The notes below the pieces were generated by a model. It saw only the letters and a program-made list of their open reading frames with translations, ran no database searches and was not told the DNA's origin. Source: an uncultured Flavobacteriales bacterium (GTDB lineage Bacteria > Bacteroidota > Bacteroidia > Flavobacteriales_D > Sanyastnellaceae). From it: a stretch of 8,444 nt of DNA. The stretch spans positions 1 to 8,444 of the forward strand of contig CALACF010000420.1 in assembly GCA_937890245.1 (NCBI GenBank), given 5' to 3'. Both the position numbers and the translations under genes were made by a program. This document shows positions 1 to 7,141 of this stretch, in pieces (the first letter of the stretch is position 1; each line of letters opens with the position of its first letter).

Positions 1-3000
1 ATCATCTGGCGTGCCGGTGAAACGGTAGACGCTGGTGATGTTCTGGATATTAAACACGTTCGATATCCAGAGGTAGGCATTGATGAAGGCCTCGCCTTCT
101 TTTCCATCCTTGCCGTTGCCGAAGGCGATGGCCCAGCTTTTGTCGATGTTCATGTTGAGGGTCACTTGCCACGGCAAACGGCTGCCGTTGAGGCTGCCTT
201 CTGTCGATGGGCTGATCTCGCCTGTGATCGGCGTTGCGAACACCTGGGCGGTGTACGGTGTGCCCGATCCCATATTGGTGATCATGTTGATGCCTGTGTT
301 TGCGAAGAGCTGCTTGCCCTTGAACATTGGTCCGTTGTAGTCCTCGCCATCGCCGTAACGGTAGTCGATGTTGAGAACGATGCGATGGCGCTGGTCGTAG
401 TTGAGTGGCGTAATCGTACGGAGGTTAGGCAGACCAGCGTTGATGAGCGCTAGGGCTGTCTCAGTGGTAGAGCCCGTTCCATCTGCGAATTGCAGGGTAT
501 AGTTTGCATTCAAACGGACATTGCCTGTACGGCGCATGTCGTATTGGACACTCATGCCCTTGACGGTTCCGAAGTCGAGGTTGCCGAATGCGCGGTAGGG
601 ACGTGGGTAAGCTCCGGTGAAGTTCCGAACCTGGATCATGTCGCGCATCTCCTTATAGAACGTGGAGATTTTCAAGCTTGAGGTTTTGGAGAGTACCTGT
701 TGGAACCCGAGCTCGTAGTCGACGGTCTTTTCTGGGCGCAAGTTCGGATTTGCAATCAGGTTGTTTCGGTTCTCGAGGAAGAGGTAGTCTATCGGCGAAA
801 AGCGGTTCGAAGACGTGGGGCGCTGGGTCAGCATGTCGTAATGCGCAAAGAACACCGCCTCGTCAGAGATATTGAACGAGAAGGCGACGCGCGGCATGAC
901 GTTGATCTGCGGCTTGTAATCGCGGAATGCTTTGGAGGTCAAGGGGGCATCGGGGCCGTTCACCAGCCAAGGGGCAGGGTAGCGCTCGTTTACAGCGAGT
1001 ACGTCTGGATCCTGAACTTCCGTTCCCAGGCCGTTGTACCAAGTGTCTCCATCGCGGAATCCAACCACGTTTGCAGGGCCGCTCAAAGCGTCCACGTAAA
1101 CCGCGAAGTCATCTCCGATGTTGGAAGGCACCTCGTAGTCGGGGTTCAATTGCTCGAGCAATTGGCCTTTGACATCGCCCAAGGTGTAGTTCTCGCCGAT
1201 GACGTAGGGGTCATTTGGAACGGGCTGGTTGGCGTCAAAGCGGTCGACCCGGACACCCACATTGAAGATAATGTCATCAAAGGTGAACTTGTCCATGATG
1301 TACCCGGCGATGTAGATCGGCTCGTATGCGCCGATGGGCCGCGTGCGGTAGCCCGCGTCATTGGTCTCATTGAAGAATTCCTCGATCGTTGGTCGCCCTG
1401 AGACGGCATTTCCATACGGGTCAAATCCGCTGTAGTTCACGTAGTTGCTCCCCTGGTTGAGCAGGTCGTCCGCACCGAAGAAATCGAGTGAAATCTCCGA
1501 GGGATCGAGGGCGTCTACGTTGATGTAGTCGTTGCCGTCGGGGTCGAGGTCAAGCGAAATGCGCAAGTTGCGGTCGACTTCAAACTGGTTGTCGCCGATC
1601 AAACGGTCGTATGTGACGTAATAACCGGTTCCGATGTTTGTTACAGTCGAGTCGCTCATGTCGATCTCCTTGATGTGGCTGTTTGTGTTCAGACGAGCGA
1701 GGGTCCAAAGTCCGCCAGGGGCCAAGCTGAAGAAGGCGTCGCGCCGCTGCTCATATTCAAAACCGACCTGCAAAGCGTGCTCGCCAATATCGGCAGATCC
1801 AGCCGCAGAAATTCGAAACTGTGTGTTGTCGGACTTGGAGAAGCTGTTGTTCTGCGTTCCGAGGTAACTCCAGAGCCCGTAAGTTTCGATGGGCTCTTGC
1901 CCATTGAGCAATGCGCTGTTTTGAACCTCGAGCAGGTTGTCGTATGGCCCGTCGACACTTTCGTCGTAGGCTGGGCGGTCAAAGAGGTTGAAGTACTGGT
2001 TCGTGATCGCGGCGAGGTCACCGTTGTACTGCGAAGGCATAAAGTAGACCGCAGTGTCCTCCCATCCCGAGTGCCGGAACACTTGAGCCATGGGATCAAA
2101 TTCATAGTCATTGCGGGTCTTGACATCGAAATTGCCCACATGGCCGTAGCGCATGTAGTTGTCAAGATGCGTGTCATCCTCCGAACGGGCTGTGCTCTTG
2201 GAGTAGTCGACCATCACCGAGTAGTAGACGTTGTTCAAACCGCCGTCGTTTGCCTCCCCCTCTTGGGCTTGGAATCGCTGTGAGAACTTGGTGTATGCAC
2301 GCCATGTTAGTGACGTATTCAATTGGTTGTTATCCCAATTCATGAGCGAATTTGCGTAAGAAAAGCTGTGTCCCTTCGAGTAAGCCGCGTTGCCGCCAAA
2401 GGTCAATGACACGAGGTCCGATGTTTTCACATCGATCTTGGCCACCATGTTGGCGCTGGTGTTGGCTACATTCTTACGTGTTTGGACTTTTTCAAAGTCG
2501 CTAGCGTCAAGAAAATCTGCTTCGTACAAGGCGCCGTTCACCTCGCCGGTCGATTGGTTGATGTTCTGGCGCAGGGGATTGGCCAGCAATTCTTGGCGGG
2601 TTTCCTCTTTCATGGCGTAAAGCCCGCCAAAGGTTGGACGTCCATCCGTGTTGTTTGCAAGGTTGCCCGAGAAGAACAGCCCGAGCAATGGTGAGGTACG
2701 GTTGCCCTCATCGTCCTTGCGGAACATGAGCGGTCCACTCAAGGTGCCTTCTAAAAGATTGTAGCCGTACTCATCAAAACCAATGGTCTTGTCGTTGCCG
2801 ATGGGGACGCCCGAGGTGATGACCTCTGCACCGCCAAACCACTTGCTCGAAGAGTTTCTGAGTGAGATGCTGATAATGCCGCCCGTAGCGTCACCGATAC
2901 TGGCCGGAACACCACCTGTGATCACGCTCACCTCCTCGATGGCACTCTTCGGAAGTGATGCTGAACCGCGCACTTTCACGCCGTCGATGTAGTACCAAGT

Positions 3001-3579
3001 CGAGCTCGTCCGTGCGCCACGAATTGAGATGCCGCCTCCCGTGCCACTGGTTCCCACACCGGCCACTGTCGTTGCTACACTGGTTACATCGCGTCCGGGA
3101 AGCTTTTCGATGTCTTCTCGGGTCACGGTTCCGCCTGAAGCACCGCCATCGCGGTCAATCAATGGGACGGTGTAAGTCACCACCTCTGCCTCGTCAATCA
3201 TCACACCCTCAGACAGGGTGCCGTTGACGAATTGAATTTTGTTCGCGTTGACGACGACGCCAGTGATCCGCTTTGGGGTGTACCCCACGAAGGAGAACAG
3301 TACGTCGTACGTTCCAGGGTCAATGGGCTTGATGGTGTATTTTCCATCGAAGTCGGTGGTTCCGCCGGTGATCTGGTTCCCATTGAGGAACAGAATGACG
3401 TTGACGAAGGGCAGGGTCTCGCCCGTTTCTCCATTGGTCACCACACCCTTCAGCGTCCCGGAGGAAACTTGGGCATCAAGCGTTGATGTCGAGATGGTGA
3501 ATAGCAATGCGATGAACGCAGAGATGCAGATTCCGGGAATGCGGAGAGCAGGAATGGTCATTGTGAATGTGCGCGTCAT
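1..3579 (-). CDS. TonB-dependent outer membrane receptor, 3' end missing at left edge
   Basis: Large outer-membrane active transporter, taken to import a ligand using TonB energy; the ligand is unknown. The frame is open from the ATG at 3579 to base 1, giving 1193 residues with no stop, so the C-terminus lies outside the window. Residues 1-36 form a signal peptide with a likely Ala-Gln cut (LDA|Q). Residues about 40-120 are a carboxypeptidase-regulatory-like beta domain (GTLKGVV, TTDFDGKYTI, FVGY). A TonB-box-like EVVTYTVPL (about 132-140) precedes the plug (about 150-240: TREDIEKLPG, ISIRGARTSST, YYIDGV, ITGGVPASIGDATGGI). The rest is beta-barrel with Asp/Asn-rich loops, including YDQRHR and GSGTPYT near the visible end. 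An in-frame ATG at 3561 is an alternative start that shortens the n-region. It is longer than most receptors of this class. Without the usual SusC signatures or a visible SusD gene, I do not call it SusC. Confidence in the family is high; the substrate cannot be inferred. Confidence 0.95.
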   Translation of the reverse strand, partial: MTRTFTMTIPALRIPGICISAFIALLFTISTSTLDAQVSSGTLKGVVTNGETGETLPFVNVILFLNGNQITGGTTDFDGKYTIKPIDPGTYDVLFSFVGYTPKRITGVVVNANKIQFVNGTLSEGVMIDEAEVVTYTVPLIDRDGGASGGTVTREDIEKLPGRDVTSVATTVAGVGTSGTGGGISIRGARTSSTWYYIDGVKVRGSASLPKSAIEEVSVITGGVPASIGDATGGIISISLRNSSSKWFGGAEVITSGVPIGNDKTIGFDEYGYNLLEGTLSGPLMFRKDDEGNRTSPLLGLFFSGNLANNTDGRPTFGGLYAMKEETRQELLANPLRQNINQSTGEVNGALYEADFLDASDFEKVQTRKNVANTSANMVAKIDVKTSDLVSLTFGGNAAYSKGHSFSYANSLMNWDNNQLNTSLTWRAYTKFSQRFQAQEGEANDGGLNNVYYSVMVDYSKSTARSEDDTHLDNYMRYGHVGNFDVKTRNDYEFDPMAQVFRHSGWEDTAVYFMPSQYNGDLAAITNQYFNLFDRPAYDESVDGPYDNLLEVQNSALLNGQEPIETYGLWSYLGTQNNSFSKSDNTQFRISAAGSADIGEHALQVGFEYEQRRDAFFSLAPGGLWTLARLNTNSHIKEIDMSDSTVTNIGTGYYVTYDRLIGDNQFEVDRNLRISLDLDPDGNDYINVDALDPSEISLDFFGADDLLNQGSNYVNYSGFDPYGNAVSGRPTIEEFFNETNDAGYRTRPIGAYEPIYIAGYIMDKFTFDDIIFNVGVRVDRFDANQPVPNDPYVIGENYTLGDVKGQLLEQLNPDYEVPSNIGDDFAVYVDALSGPANVVGFRDGDTWYNGLGTEVQDPDVLAVNERYPAPWLVNGPDAPLTSKAFRDYKPQINVMPRVAFSFNISDEAVFFAHYDMLTQRPTSSNRFSPIDYLFLENRNNLIANPNLRPEKTVDYELGFQQVLSKTSSLKISTFYKEMRDMIQVRNFTGAYPRPYRAFGNLDFGTVKGMSVQYDMRRTGNVRLNANYTLQFADGTGSTTETALALINAGLPNLRTITPLNYDQRHRIVLNIDYRYGDGEDYNGPMFKGKQLFANTGINMITNMGSGTPYTAQVFATPITGEISPSTEGSLNGSRLPWQVTLNMNIDKSWAIAFGNGKDGKEGEAFINAYLWISNVFNIQNITSVYRFTGTPDD

Positions 3580-3611
3580 AATCGGGCCTGTGTTTCTCGA
3601 TTGTGGGGGCG

Positions 3612-3619
3612 TAAATATA
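3612..3619 (-). promoter_or_regulatory. Putative Bacteroidota -7 element for the TonB receptor gene
   Basis: Read on the minus strand this is TATATTTA, which matches the Bacteroidota -7 consensus TAnnTTTG at all but the last base. It lies 32 bases upstream of the receptor ATG, which would leave a short leader. I see no clear TTG -33 element at the usual 19-21 base distance, so the match rests on the -7 box and its position alone. It suggests that the receptor has its own transcript, separate from the operon to its right. Confidence 0.45.
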
Positions 3620-3646
3620 GCACAAGACGATTGTGATTCTTTGTGC
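3620..3646. repeat. Short inverted and direct repeats next to the receptor promoter
   Basis: On the plus strand GCACAA (3620-3625) is mirrored by TTGTGC (3641-3646), six-base arms with a 15-base spacer. A further TTGTG at 3631-3635 is also complementary to CACAA at 3621-3625 and repeats TTGTG at 3641-3645 with a ten-base step, one helical turn. A perfect eight-base palindrome CTAATTAG follows at 3647-3654. The group lies directly upstream of the -7 element on the minus strand, where an activator or repressor would bind. No known regulator motif was recognised, and chance occurrence is possible. Confidence 0.25.
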
Positions 3647-3705
3647 CTAATTAGACCAAGTTTTTGCGCTTGTTGGCAGGCATTTTTTTGTCGAAAACTG
3701 CGGTC

Positions 3706-4113
3706 TCAGTAACGCGTTTTTCTTCGCCCTGAATTGATGGATTTGGCCCGGCTTCTGAGGCGGAGATGCCAGGGCGTTGTGCGCGGGTGGAAAAGTCGTT
3801 CAAGCCAGTTGGGCCCGGACTTTCCTCGGGCCTGACGTCGCGCGTATCTGTTGTTCTGTCGCATGCGTTTTCGGGTCTCGCGGGACTGCACATCCCAATG
3901 CCGATCGCGCCGTTCGTTGCGCTTTTTTTCGACGGCTTGCCGGCGGGTTTTCTGCTGTGGAGTTTCGACGTGGGTCGTTGATTTTTTCGCTGCGTCGCAG
4001 TCGTTTTGGGCTGTGACTTGAGGTGTGGCTGAAGCGAGGACGATCAGGAGGGTGGCGAGGCGTCGGATGCGGGTCCTGCGGCTGGTTCTGGAGGGGCGTA
4101 CGGTCAGTTCCAT
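3706..4113 (-). CDS. Small Arg-rich exported protein of unknown function
   Basis: A 135-residue protein that I cannot assign to a named family. The ATG lies inside the end of the DUF255 gene, and the ten-base overlap (ATGGAACTGA) ends at that gene's TGA, which supports both the start and coupled translation. Residues 1-35 look like a signal peptide: a basic n-region (RRTRIRR), a hydrophobic core (LATLLIVLASA) and a likely cut after VTA before QN. Of the 100 remaining residues I count 22 Arg and 9 Lys against 9 Asp/Glu, so the mature chain is strongly positive. It holds one Cys (39) and a helical-looking basic stretch (about 55-98, with RKRMRQNNRYARRQ) followed by NWLERLF. Short basic exported proteins ending in a Trp-x-x-x-Leu-Phe-like segment are, from memory, frequent in Bacteroidota and uncharacterised. 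The tail after residue 110 could be poorly conserved. It could bind anionic envelope polymers, but that is inference only. Confidence 0.65.
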   Translation of the reverse strand: MELTVRPSRTSRRTRIRRLATLLIVLASATPQVTAQNDCDAAKKSTTHVETPQQKTRRQAVEKKRNERRDRHWDVQSRETRKRMRQNNRYARRQARGKSGPNWLERLFHPRTTPWHLRLRSRAKSINSGRRKTRY

Positions 4114-6242
4114 TGTTCGAGTGCTTCTCCGATGCTGTAGACGGGCAGGTTGCAGGCGCCCTCCTGGCAGACGTAGAATGTGAGGATTTCGCTGGCCTTG
4201 TTTTCGAGCAGGGGCGTTGCGTCGGGTGGCCCCTCGATGTGTCCGACCAGCACGGCGGCGTGGCCCTTTCTGGCGTAGAGTTCTCGTGCTGCATGGCGCT
4301 GCTGCTGAGGCTCGCCTCCAGATATGACGACCTCGCGAAAGGGCGTGGTGCGCTTGAGGACGAGTTGGCCCCAGAGGGCGGCCCTTGAAAGGCTGTAGGC
4401 TTGTGACTGTTGGGCTGCGAGTGCCTTGTCGGCGAGCTCAACCCAGCGCGGCCGCCCCAGGGCGAGCCCCAAATCGTGGAGCAAGTGGGCCATTTGTGCG
4501 CCTGCTGATGGAACGACGCTGTCGTCGTTTTGCTGTTTGCGAACAAACAGCGGCTCAGCCCCTGCAGCTGTAAACCAGAAGCCGCCGGTTGCCGTATCGA
4601 GAAAGTCCGCCACAGCCTGTTCGGCCAGGGCTTCCGATGCCAGCAGCCACTGTGTGTCCAGCGTCACTTGATAGAGGTCCAAGAACGCACGTCCTGCACC
4701 GGCGTAATCCTCGAGGAAGCCTTCGATGCGCGGGCCGGTTGTTGCGTGGTGCGAATGATAGATTCCGCCATTTTCATCTCGCTGCGCGAGCATAAAATTC
4801 CCAGCTCCAAGGGCGAGCTCAAATGCATCGCCGCCCGCTCCGGCTTCCATCGATTCAAGTGCAGCTCCCGCCTGGCACAGGCCCGTCACCATCAGGGCAT
4901 TCCAAGAAGTGAGCGCCTTGTCGTCCAGCCCAGGTCGAACACGACCGGCGCGCACTTCGAGCAGCTTGTCTAGCGCCCCGTCCATCAACCGGCCCAATGC
5001 TTCATCGCTCATGCTCATCGCATCGGCCACCCCAGGCAAACCCGCCCATCGCGCCAAGCAATTCTGTTCGTGCTCCCAGAGCGAACGCCCCCCGATGTCG
5101 TAGGCCATTTTGAAGGCCGCCCATTCCGGAATGGTCAATGTCGCCTTCAACTCCTCTTCGGTCCAAACGTAGAACTTCCCCTCGACCCCTTCGCTGTCTG
5201 CATCCAATGCGCTGTAGAACGCCCCATCCTCGCGCAGCAATTCGCGCGACGAAAAGGCAATGGTGCGCTCCACCGCCCGTCGCCAAGTCGGCGGCGCATC
5301 ATCGCCCCACTTCAAGGCCGCACGAGCATATAGCCCGAGCAGTTGGGCATTGTCATAAAGCATCTTTTCAAAATGAGGAACGTGCCAACCTGCATCCGTA
5401 CTGTAGCGCGCAAATCCGCCACCTACATGGTCCTGCAGCCCGCCGGCCTCCATTTTGTTCAGCGTAACCTCGACAAAGTCGCGGGCCATCTTGTCTCCAG
5501 AATAATCCGTCCAATCCACAAGAAATTCTAGGTTCACCGGCACCGGAAACTTCGGCGCACTGCGCATCCCACCCCAGTGGATATCCCAGCCACCGCTCCA
5601 GCGATCAACCTCGCCGTGCAGGCCGTCGAGCATCTTGGCGTGTGACTTCTGCTTCCCTGCCGCCGCCTCACCTTCTACAGCTGCCGTTACTTTTTCAGCG
5701 TAGTCCAACATCTGCTCGGGATGCTCGCGCTTCAGGTCGACCAAATGCCGCAGCACGTCCATCCAGCGAGCGTTGGGGAAATAGGTTCCGCCAAAAATCG
5801 GCCGCCCATCCGGCAACGTGAAGCAGTTCAAAGGCCACCCACCCCGCTTGTTCATCAGCTGCACGGCATCCATGTACACCTGATCTACATCGGGGCGCTC
5901 TTCCCGGTCCACCTTAATGCACACGAAATGCTCGTTCATGTACGCAGCAGTCGCTTCGTCCTCAAAGCTTTCGTGTTCCATCACATGGCACCAATGGCAC
6001 GCGCTGTATCCCACGCTCACCAACACCATTTTATCCGTCTTTCGTGCCTCTTCCCACGCCGCATTGCTGAACTCCTGCCAGTCTACGGGGTTGTGCGCGT
6101 GTTGCTTCAAATAGGGGCTGCTGCTGTGAATCAGCGTGTTGGTGTGGGCGTGTTGGCCTCCGTTGTTGCCCGTGGTGTCCGAATTTGCCATGCTGCAAGC
6201 GGGTAAAAATGCCGTGAGGGCAAATACAATAATTGCGTTCAT
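4104..6242 (-). CDS. DUF255 (YyaL/SPATA20-type) thioredoxin-fold protein with N-terminal export signal
   Basis: A 712-residue, full-length member of the DUF255 family, which joins an N-terminal thioredoxin-like domain to an alpha/alpha-barrel domain resembling six-hairpin glycosidases. The cellular role of the family is not settled. Visible motifs in order: SPYLKQHAHNPVDW (42-55), the redox-type motif C82-H-W-C85 followed by HVMEHESFED, DREERPDVD (112-120), GGWPLNCFTLPDG (134-146), GGTYFP (151-156), PKFP (230-233), HVPHFEKMLYDN (287-298), DADSEG (347-352), GKFYVWT (355-361) and LDDKALTSWNAL (439-450). The first 16 residues are hydrophobic and end in LPAC, so Cys16 may be lipidated. The lipobox is imperfect (Pro at -2) and the n-region has no Lys or Arg, so a plain signal or anchor is possible. 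The ATG overlaps the upstream gene's stop by four bases (ATGA), which fixes the start. Family assignment is very sure; the substrate and location are not. Confidence 0.93.
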   Translation of the reverse strand: MNAIIVFALTAFLPACSMANSDTTGNNGGQHAHTNTLIHSSSPYLKQHAHNPVDWQEFSNAAWEEARKTDKMVLVSVGYSACHWCHVMEHESFEDEATAAYMNEHFVCIKVDREERPDVDQVYMDAVQLMNKRGGWPLNCFTLPDGRPIFGGTYFPNARWMDVLRHLVDLKREHPEQMLDYAEKVTAAVEGEAAAGKQKSHAKMLDGLHGEVDRWSGGWDIHWGGMRSAPKFPVPVNLEFLVDWTDYSGDKMARDFVEVTLNKMEAGGLQDHVGGGFARYSTDAGWHVPHFEKMLYDNAQLLGLYARAALKWGDDAPPTWRRAVERTIAFSSRELLREDGAFYSALDADSEGVEGKFYVWTEEELKATLTIPEWAAFKMAYDIGGRSLWEHEQNCLARWAGLPGVADAMSMSDEALGRLMDGALDKLLEVRAGRVRPGLDDKALTSWNALMVTGLCQAGAALESMEAGAGGDAFELALGAGNFMLAQRDENGGIYHSHHATTGPRIEGFLEDYAGAGRAFLDLYQVTLDTQWLLASEALAEQAVADFLDTATGGFWFTAAGAEPLFVRKQQNDDSVVPSAGAQMAHLLHDLGLALGRPRWVELADKALAAQQSQAYSLSRAALWGQLVLKRTTPFREVVISGGEPQQQRHAARELYARKGHAAVLVGHIEGPPDATPLLENKASEILTFYVCQEGACNLPVYSIGEALEQWN

Positions 6243-7141
6243 AATTTCAATAGCTCTTTCCCCAACCAGTCCGAGTACAATTTCGCCCCAATCGCCCGCA
6301 AATGGTGGTCATCATAGTACATCGTATCCACCTTGGAATCTGGCCAATCGTTTCCGTCAATTCTCAGAAAGTCAGAAAATGCTTCAGGCCAATATAGCTC
6401 ACCTGTACATGTCATGGGCGGCGCCAGCAGCACCAGCTGAACCCCCAATTCTTCGCAGCGCTCTTTGATATAGTCCAGTGCTTCAATGTTTTCTGCGTGA
6501 AGCGCTGTTTGATCGTGTTTGCATGGGGGGATGTCCTGAACTTCTCTAGTCGATTCCACAAAGCCTCGGCCGACATAATGGTCTGTCGACCCCGGCCACA
6601 AGGGGGGAAGGGGTGCCGCTTTTCTTTTCCACGCGAAGTACTTGGCCTGCATGTACAGAAAGGGATCACCCGATGACCAGGCCATCTGCTGAAATGCCTG
6701 ATTTCCGACCAGATTGTTGCTGAGAATATGGTCGCGCCGGGATTGATAAAATGTCCCGTTCATCACGCCTTCATACACGTCGAGTATCAGCATGTTGGGT
6801 GCGCTGTGCTGTGTGGAAAAATCGAGTATGAATTGGGTGGTTGCCAGGGGCTGTGCGCTTGAGCAAAGGTTAAAGCTGGCCCATCCAAATGCGTCGAACC
6901 GTGCTGGATTGATGCCGCGGTAGCAGGTGCTGCTTCCCAAAAAAAGGATGTCCGGCGAGGGATTGGCTTCAGACCACTCGACAAATTCGGGGATCCTTAA
7001 ATTGGTGGATCCGTGGGCAGAGCTCTTCCCCCAAAGCCAGTTTTCGAGCGTTGGGACGTAACGGCTACCAATGACAGCTGCTCCGCAGAAGGTGCCAAAT
7101 GCGGCAAAAAACAAAACGATATTTAAGACCAGCTTCCGCAT
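6239..7141 (-). CDS. SGNH/DltD-like membrane-anchored protein, partner of the adjacent O-acyltransferase
   Basis: A 300-residue protein with one N-terminal hydrophobic segment (about 4-25), so probably anchored in the inner membrane with the rest in the periplasm. The SGNH-hydrolase layout is visible: DILFLGSSTCYRGINP (64-79) gives block I, with the second Ser of GSS (71) as the likely nucleophile. FNLCSSAQP (90-98) fits block II. DDHHLRAIGAKLYSDWL (277-293) gives the closing Asp-x-x-His (D277, H280). This arrangement occurs in DltD and AlgJ/AlgX-type proteins, which work with an MBOAT enzyme to place acyl groups on envelope polymers. Its ATG shares one base with the stop of the MBOAT gene (TGATG), and its own stop overlaps the next ATG (ATGA). 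It could transfer or remove an acyl group; the acceptor polymer is not known. Sequence similarity to a specific named member is weak, so no symbol is given. Confidence 0.8.
   Translation of the reverse strand: MRKLVLNIVLFFAAFGTFCGAAVIGSRYVPTLENWLWGKSSAHGSTNLRIPEFVEWSEANPSPDILFLGSSTCYRGINPARFDAFGWASFNLCSSAQPLATTQFILDFSTQHSAPNMLILDVYEGVMNGTFYQSRRDHILSNNLVGNQAFQQMAWSSGDPFLYMQAKYFAWKRKAAPLPPLWPGSTDHYVGRGFVESTREVQDIPPCKHDQTALHAENIEALDYIKERCEELGVQLVLLAPPMTCTGELYWPEAFSDFLRIDGNDWPDSKVDTMYYDDHHLRAIGAKLYSDWLGKELLKL

Noticed and set aside
700..1401. Plus-strand open frame of 233 codons
   Set aside because: It lies wholly antisense to the TonB receptor, shows no recognisable domain, and the minus-strand frame reads clean receptor sequence throughout.
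1675..2283. Plus-strand open frame of 202 codons
   Set aside because: Antisense shadow of the receptor barrel; hydrophobic Val-rich composition is what reverse-complemented barrel codons give.
1..3579. Naming the receptor SusC/RagA
   Set aside because: Domain order is shared with SusC-like proteins, but I see no characteristic SusC motifs and no SusD gene in the window.
3580..3705. Possible terminator after the four-gene operon
   Set aside because: Only a weak four- to five-base stem (around 3657-3673) is present, and the long T-run at 3683-3689 is on the wrong strand, so read-through to the receptor cannot be excluded.
3651..3893. Minus-strand open frame that might continue the small protein through a frameshift
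   Set aside because: The small gene has a normal stop at 3706, and the alternative frame reads no recognisable continuation, so there is no evidence of a frameshift.
3800..4546. Minus-strand open frame of 248 codons across the end of the DUF255 gene and the small gene
   Set aside because: Ser/Pro/Thr/Arg-rich low-complexity product in a shifted frame; it conflicts with the conserved DUF255 frame and has no domain of its own.
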